From NCBI GenBank assembly GCA_022842325.1, contig JALHPU010000001.1, positions 80,934-144,933 of the forward strand: 64,000 nt of DNA, written 5' to 3'. Origin of the DNA: Sulfuritalea sp. (GTDB lineage Bacteria > Pseudomonadota > Gammaproteobacteria > Burkholderiales > Rhodocyclaceae). The number at the start of each line of letters is the position of its first letter. Position 1 is the stretch's first letter. Below, piece after piece: positions 60,862-64,000 of the stretch. The notes under the pieces are model-generated. The model saw only the letters and a program-made list of their open reading frames with translations, made no database searches and was not told the DNA's origin. A program made the position numbers and the translations under genes.

Positions 60862-61680
60862 ATGTCAGGTGAAGAAAAAGACGACGACGGCCGCCAGGGC
60901 ATCCAGTCGATCGAGGTCGGCGTGCCGCTGCTGCGCGTGCTGGCCGATCACGGCGCCCCCATGATGCTGCGCGATCTCGCAGCCGTCGCCGGCATGCCGG
61001 CGGCCAAGGCTCATCGCTACCTGGTCAGCTTCGTGCGCACCGGCCTGGTGACCCAGGACCCGCTGTCGGGCCGCTACGATCTCGGCCATTTTGCGCTGGA
61101 CCTCGGCCTGGCCAGCCTCGCCCGGCTCGATGCGGTGCGCGTGGCGACCCCGGTGCTCGACGCGCTCGGCGAGGAGATCGGGGAAACCGTGGCCCTCGCG
61201 GTATGGGGCAACATGGGGCCGACCATCGTGCGCTGGGTCGACTCGCGGCGGCCGATCAGCGTCAATCTTCGCACCGGCGCCGTGATGCCCTTGCTGCATT
61301 CCGCCATAGGCCTGTGCTTTGTCGCCTTCTTCGATTCGCCGCTGCTGCAAGGCCGGATCGATGAAGAGCTCAGGATCAACGCCCGCGGCGAAAATATCCG
61401 GGCGCCGATGACGCGCGCCCAGCTCGACGCACTGACCGCCGAGGCCCGCGAAAATGGCCTGTCGCGTGTCGTAGGATCGGTGATTCCCGGCATCAATGCC
61501 TTCTCCGCCCCGATCTTCAATCACGACGGCAAGATGGCGGCGGCGATTACCGGCCTCGGCCCCGCCGGACTTTTCCCGCCGAACTGGAAAGGCCCTATGC
61601 CCAAGGCGATACTCACCGCAGCCCGGACAATCTCGCGCCAACTGGGGTGGCGCGTCGCTCCAGGCACCGGCGACCGTTGA
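60862..61680 (+). CDS. IclR family transcriptional regulator
   Basis: A 272-aa regulator. The N-terminal winged helix (about 14-75) has IQSIEVGVPLLRVLADHG and AAVAGMPAAKAHRYLVSFVRTGLV. The C-terminal effector domain (about 90-260) includes GETVALAVWGNMGPTIV and GSVIPGINAFSAPIF. IclR members often control aromatic or acyl-CoA catabolism. The target is unknown; the divergent exonuclease is not an obvious one. Confidence 0.9.
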   Translation: MSGEEKDDDGRQGIQSIEVGVPLLRVLADHGAPMMLRDLAAVAGMPAAKAHRYLVSFVRTGLVTQDPLSGRYDLGHFALDLGLASLARLDAVRVATPVLDALGEEIGETVALAVWGNMGPTIVRWVDSRRPISVNLRTGAVMPLLHSAIGLCFVAFFDSPLLQGRIDEELRINARGENIRAPMTRAQLDALTAEARENGLSRVVGSVIPGINAFSAPIFNHDGKMAAAITGLGPAGLFPPNWKGPMPKAILTAARTISRQLGWRVAPGTGDR

Positions 61681-61797
61681 TCCAGGTCAAACAATCTGCA
61701 GATTGACGCCGGCCTACTACTTTCGTCGGATTTCAATTTGCGCCGAACAGGCGCATCGTTCATTGGTCGAAGTTGGATCATTCTGAGCGGGGAAATC

Positions 61798-62097
61798 ATG
61801 CGATATCTTGCACTGGTGTTGTTGGCGCTCTGTGCCACAACGGGAACGCTCCAGGCTCAGACCATGATTCCGAGTCTCGACGAACCCGGCCGCAAAGGCG
61901 ACCTGGCCCGTGCGGCAAAGCAGAGGTCCGCCACCCAATTCGATGCAACGGACGAAGACAAGGATGGCAGGTTGTCCAGAACGGAAGTCGGCAAACACTC
62001 CCGCTACCTGACCGACAACTTCGACAAACTCGACGCCGACAAGGACGGCTATCTCGCCTGGGAAGAATTCCTGGGTCATAATCGCTGGCCAAAGTAG
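61798..62097 (+). CDS. Secreted EF-hand protein
   Basis: A 99-aa protein with a signal peptide (MRYLALVLLALCATTGTLQA, cleavage probably near residue 20). Two EF-hand loops follow: DATDEDKDGRLSRTE near 49-63 and DKLDADKDGYLAWEEF near 76-91, each with the calcium-liganding Asp/Glu pattern. It is probably a periplasmic calcium-binding protein. The ribosome site GGGGAAA precedes the ATG. Confidence 0.85.
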   Translation: MRYLALVLLALCATTGTLQAQTMIPSLDEPGRKGDLARAAKQRSATQFDATDEDKDGRLSRTEVGKHSRYLTDNFDKLDADKDGYLAWEEFLGHNRWPK

Positions 62098-62214
62098 TAT
62101 CCTATTCACATGGGGTGGCCGCCATGACCCGACGAGCCCTTCGGCGACGCGAGTTCCAGGCGCCAGCCGGGTGTAGTTCGGTCCTTGTTCGGCCAGCATC
62201 ATGGAGATTTGAAC

Positions 62215-62790
62215 GTGCTCAAGCTGTACATTTTCTGGGGTACATTCGTCCTCGTCCTGATCGGAGTGGGCCTGACCCTGCTCAGTCAGCACATCCGGCG
62301 TCAGAATAATCGTAATGCGGCGGCGAAATCCACTGCCAGGGTCATTCCCGCGACTCCCGTTGCTGCCGACGTAGCGGCTGCTCCGTACGATCCCAATGCG
62401 ACGCGAATTCATGTCCGGGCGTCGCCGGCCAGCGAATCAGTTGCCTTGCAGAACCGCGAAAACGCGATCCTTCCGGTCAATGCATCCGTCAGGCTGGTTT
62501 GCGTTGGCGGCCACCAGAAAGGCGAGAACTTTCACGTCAGGGCCGGCGGCATTACCGTGGGACGCGACACGAAGAACGATATCGTCATTCACGATCCCCG
62601 GGTCTCCTACCACCACGCCTGGATCGGCATCGTCGACCGCAAGGTGGTGTTGCGCGACCTCGAATCCACCAATGGCACCTTCCTCAATGCCGATCTCGAC
62701 TCGCTGGTGAACGAAGTCGCGCTGATTCACGGCGATACCATTTTCTTTGGCGGGCATGGGGGCGCCCAGTTCCGTCTGGTCGTGGAATGA
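62215..62790 (+). CDS. Membrane-anchored FHA domain protein, GTG start
   Basis: A 191-aa protein. An N-terminal membrane helix (about 5-24) and a polar linker (about 28-95) precede an FHA domain: GGITVGRDTKNDIVIHDPRVSYHHAWIGI near 112-140 (seen as TVGRDTKNDIVI and SYHHAWI) and LRDLESTNGTFLN near 150. FHA domains bind phosphothreonine. The GTG at 62215 follows GGAG; an earlier TTG is less likely. No Ser/Thr kinase gene is in the window. Confidence 0.85.
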   Translation: MLKLYIFWGTFVLVLIGVGLTLLSQHIRRQNNRNAAAKSTARVIPATPVAADVAAAPYDPNATRIHVRASPASESVALQNRENAILPVNASVRLVCVGGHQKGENFHVRAGGITVGRDTKNDIVIHDPRVSYHHAWIGIVDRKVVLRDLESTNGTFLNADLDSLVNEVALIHGDTIFFGGHGGAQFRLVVE

Positions 62791-62858
62791 GCTCGATGCG
62801 CTGGCGCAAACCACTCCGTGATGCGTCAATCGGAAGTTCGGACTTCGTTCCCGAACGC

Positions 62859-62933
62859 TTAACGCAGGCCGAGCAGCGACAGGACCACCATGACGATGAC
62901 AATCAGGCCGACGATGTAAATGATGCTGTTCAT
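62859..62933 (-). CDS. Very small hydrophobic protein, 24 aa
   Basis: The frame from the ATG at 62931-62933 encodes MNSIIYIVG, a hydrophobic run of Ile/Val/Leu, then LLGLR and a TAA stop. One membrane helix fills nearly the whole protein, with a basic C-terminal end. GAGGTAA lies at good spacing before the ATG. Similar tiny single-helix ORFs occur in other proteobacteria; no function is known to me. It is too short for ordinary gene finders. Confidence 0.6.
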   Translation of the reverse strand: MNSIIYIVGLIVIVMVVLSLLGLR

Positions 62934-63105
62934 GGGATTACCTCTGTGTGGTTACGTGAAGGACTCGCACACACTGGCCGAAGCGTCAATCACGTGCATC
63001 ACGCTACGCGCCCGGGCACCGGCAATCTGTGCGTTGTCGCACACCGGCGCCGCGGCTAGCGATCGGCGAATTCAGGGACCAATCGCCGGCCGCGGGCGAC
63101 CCCGC

Positions 63106-63858
63106 TTACGCATCGGCTGAAGACTCCCGCCTGCGCCGCGCCCGCAATTCCGGTGCAACCTGGAACGCAACGATCAGATAGTCCATCAGCCAGAAGCTTG
63201 CGGCCAGCGTCAGCCAATACGGATCGACGCGCTCGCCGGTGTCCTCGGATACCGCGTCGGTGTAAAGGAAAATCATCGCGAGCAAGGCCGGCAACCAGCG
63301 CAGCAGGCGGCGCCGCGACACGGTTTGGGGAAGCTCCATATCGCCTTCCATCGGCAACTTGAGCATGATGAAGGGCAGCGCGATGAACCACACCGGCGGC
63401 CCGATCCAGCGCTGCAGGGACGCATCCGCGTCTTCCGCCGCCGGCTCACGGCGACGCCACAGGCGCGCCAGCAGCCGCCAGCCGGCGAGCACAAAGCTCC
63501 ACATCACGGCAAATAGTGCCAGGCCGCCGAACAGCGGGAAATGCGCGAAGGCACGCAGCACCGACCCGAGCAACACCCAGCCGGACATGCCACCCTGCAG
63601 CAGGCGTTCGTAGTAGGCATGCAGCAGCAGCCCGCCCAGCACGGCGAGCGGCAGAGACCAGATCAGCGCGCGACGCAGGCGGCGGCCGAGGCGATGCAAG
63701 TCCCAGTCGCCAAAGCCGTCGTGCAGGCCGGTACCGACATAGATCGCCAGCATTGCCAGCAGCAGGCCGGCGACGCCCAGCGCAGCACCCGCAAGCGGCT
63801 TGCGGCGGAGATCGGCGAGCAGGTTCGGATTCAAGCGTGCAAAGTTCCGGAATGGCAT
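63106..63858 (-). CDS. Unknown integral membrane protein, 250 aa
   Basis: The ATG at 63858 begins MPFRNFARLNPNLL. About five or six hydrophobic segments (near 24-42, 64-84, 100-125, 155-170, 185-200, 215-235) alternate with arginine-rich loops. I recognise no family. The TACACT 9 nt before the ATG may be a -10, which would leave almost no leader. A repeat-B core (63885-63901) lies just upstream. Confidence 0.7.
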   Translation of the reverse strand: MPFRNFARLNPNLLADLRRKPLAGAALGVAGLLLAMLAIYVGTGLHDGFGDWDLHRLGRRLRRALIWSLPLAVLGGLLLHAYYERLLQGGMSGWVLLGSVLRAFAHFPLFGGLALFAVMWSFVLAGWRLLARLWRRREPAAEDADASLQRWIGPPVWFIALPFIMLKLPMEGDMELPQTVSRRRLLRWLPALLAMIFLYTDAVSEDTGERVDPYWLTLAASFWLMDYLIVAFQVAPELRARRRRESSADA

Positions 63859-63966
63859 CGAGCGCGCAGTGTAGCGCCGTATCGCCAGCGCCGACTTCTG
63901 CAACCCGCTCCGCTGGCACCGCACGACCTCTGCTACTCTGAGCAATATCACCACACCCGATTCGCC

Positions 63967-64000
63967 ATGCGCCTGCCGATCCGCTCCCTGCTCCTGATCC
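63967..64000 (+). CDS. Start of a divergent gene (cut by window edge)
   Basis: An ATG at 63967 opens a frame MRLPIRSLLLI that looks like the beginning of a signal peptide or membrane anchor. Only 11 codons are visible. No Shine-Dalgarno is clear; TACTCT at about 63933 may be a -10. The gene cannot be identified. Confidence 0.35.
   Translation, partial: MRLPIRSLLLI

Overview
The window is chromosomal DNA of a high-GC betaproteobacterium, most likely of the Rhodocyclales/Azoarcus type. This rests on gene content and order rather than rRNA, since no rRNA or tRNA gene was seen. The clues are a TrpRS with the long internal insertion common in this class, a PHP/YciO/M50/trpS/scpA/scpB/rluB block, an rpsF-priB-rpsR-rplI operon, alaA-hom-thrC, and a fused flavin monooxygenase/Old-Yellow-Enzyme protein of the aerobic aryl-CoA type. 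Most genes are ordinary core genes, tightly packed and often coupled through 4-nt ATGA overlaps.

Layout. 1-7 kb (minus strand): nusA (cut by the window edge), rimP, a terminator, then rluB, scpB, scpA, trpS, an M50 protease, a YciO-like protein and a PHP phosphatase. 7-13.5 kb (minus): a catabolic operon starting from a good sigma70 promoter at 13494-13523: fused monooxygenase/OYE, SDR, atypical crotonase, acyl-CoA dehydrogenase, RidA and an alpha/beta hydrolase. It resembles the aerobic 2-aminobenzoyl-CoA branch, but no CoA ligase is present. 13.6-17 kb (plus): rfbBACD for dTDP-L-rhamnose. 17-21.6 kb: parE, parC and a 45-aa membrane protein. 21.7-25.8 kb (minus): alaA, hom, thrC.

25.9-36.1 kb (plus): an Mth938-like gene, then arnT, an SMR/ArnE-like gene, arnB, arnC, a split arnA (two genes), arnD, a peroxiredoxin gene and a PIN-PhoH gene. 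This is the lipid A L-Ara4N (cationic-peptide resistance) pathway. A Phd/VapC toxin-antitoxin pair followed by a direct repeat sits between arnB and arnC. It is the only large break in an otherwise coupled operon.

36.1-44 kb: a palindromic tandem repeat, dnaB, rpsF-priB-rpsR-rplI, a lone CZB-domain protein, a small membrane protein, rluF-like, rlmJ, acetoacetyl-CoA synthetase and a YbgC thioesterase. 44.5-61 kb is dominated by acyl-CoA oxidation: ETF-quinone oxidoreductase, two 596-aa acyl-CoA dehydrogenases, etfBA with a divergent TetR regulator, a FadN-like HAD/hydratase and a thiolase. Electrons from the dehydrogenases would pass through EtfAB to ETF-QO and quinone. A GGDEF cyclase, a repeat-rich gap with one unknown zinc-ribbon membrane protein, an isochorismatase-like hydrolase, a PolB-like exonuclease and an IclR regulator lie within or beside it. 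61.7-64 kb holds a secreted EF-hand protein, a membrane FHA protein, a 24-aa hydrophobic ORF, a membrane protein of unknown function and the start of a further gene.

No prophage, CRISPR array, integrase or intact insertion sequence was found, and no clearly novel multigene system. The items most worth a second look are the toxin-antitoxin insertion in the arn operon, the RidA-containing aryl-CoA operon with its atypical crotonase, the perfectly symmetrical palindrome carrying a -10 for both ETF-QO and ybgC, the paired TACCGTA sites at the TetR/etfB promoter, and two families of dispersed intergenic repeats.
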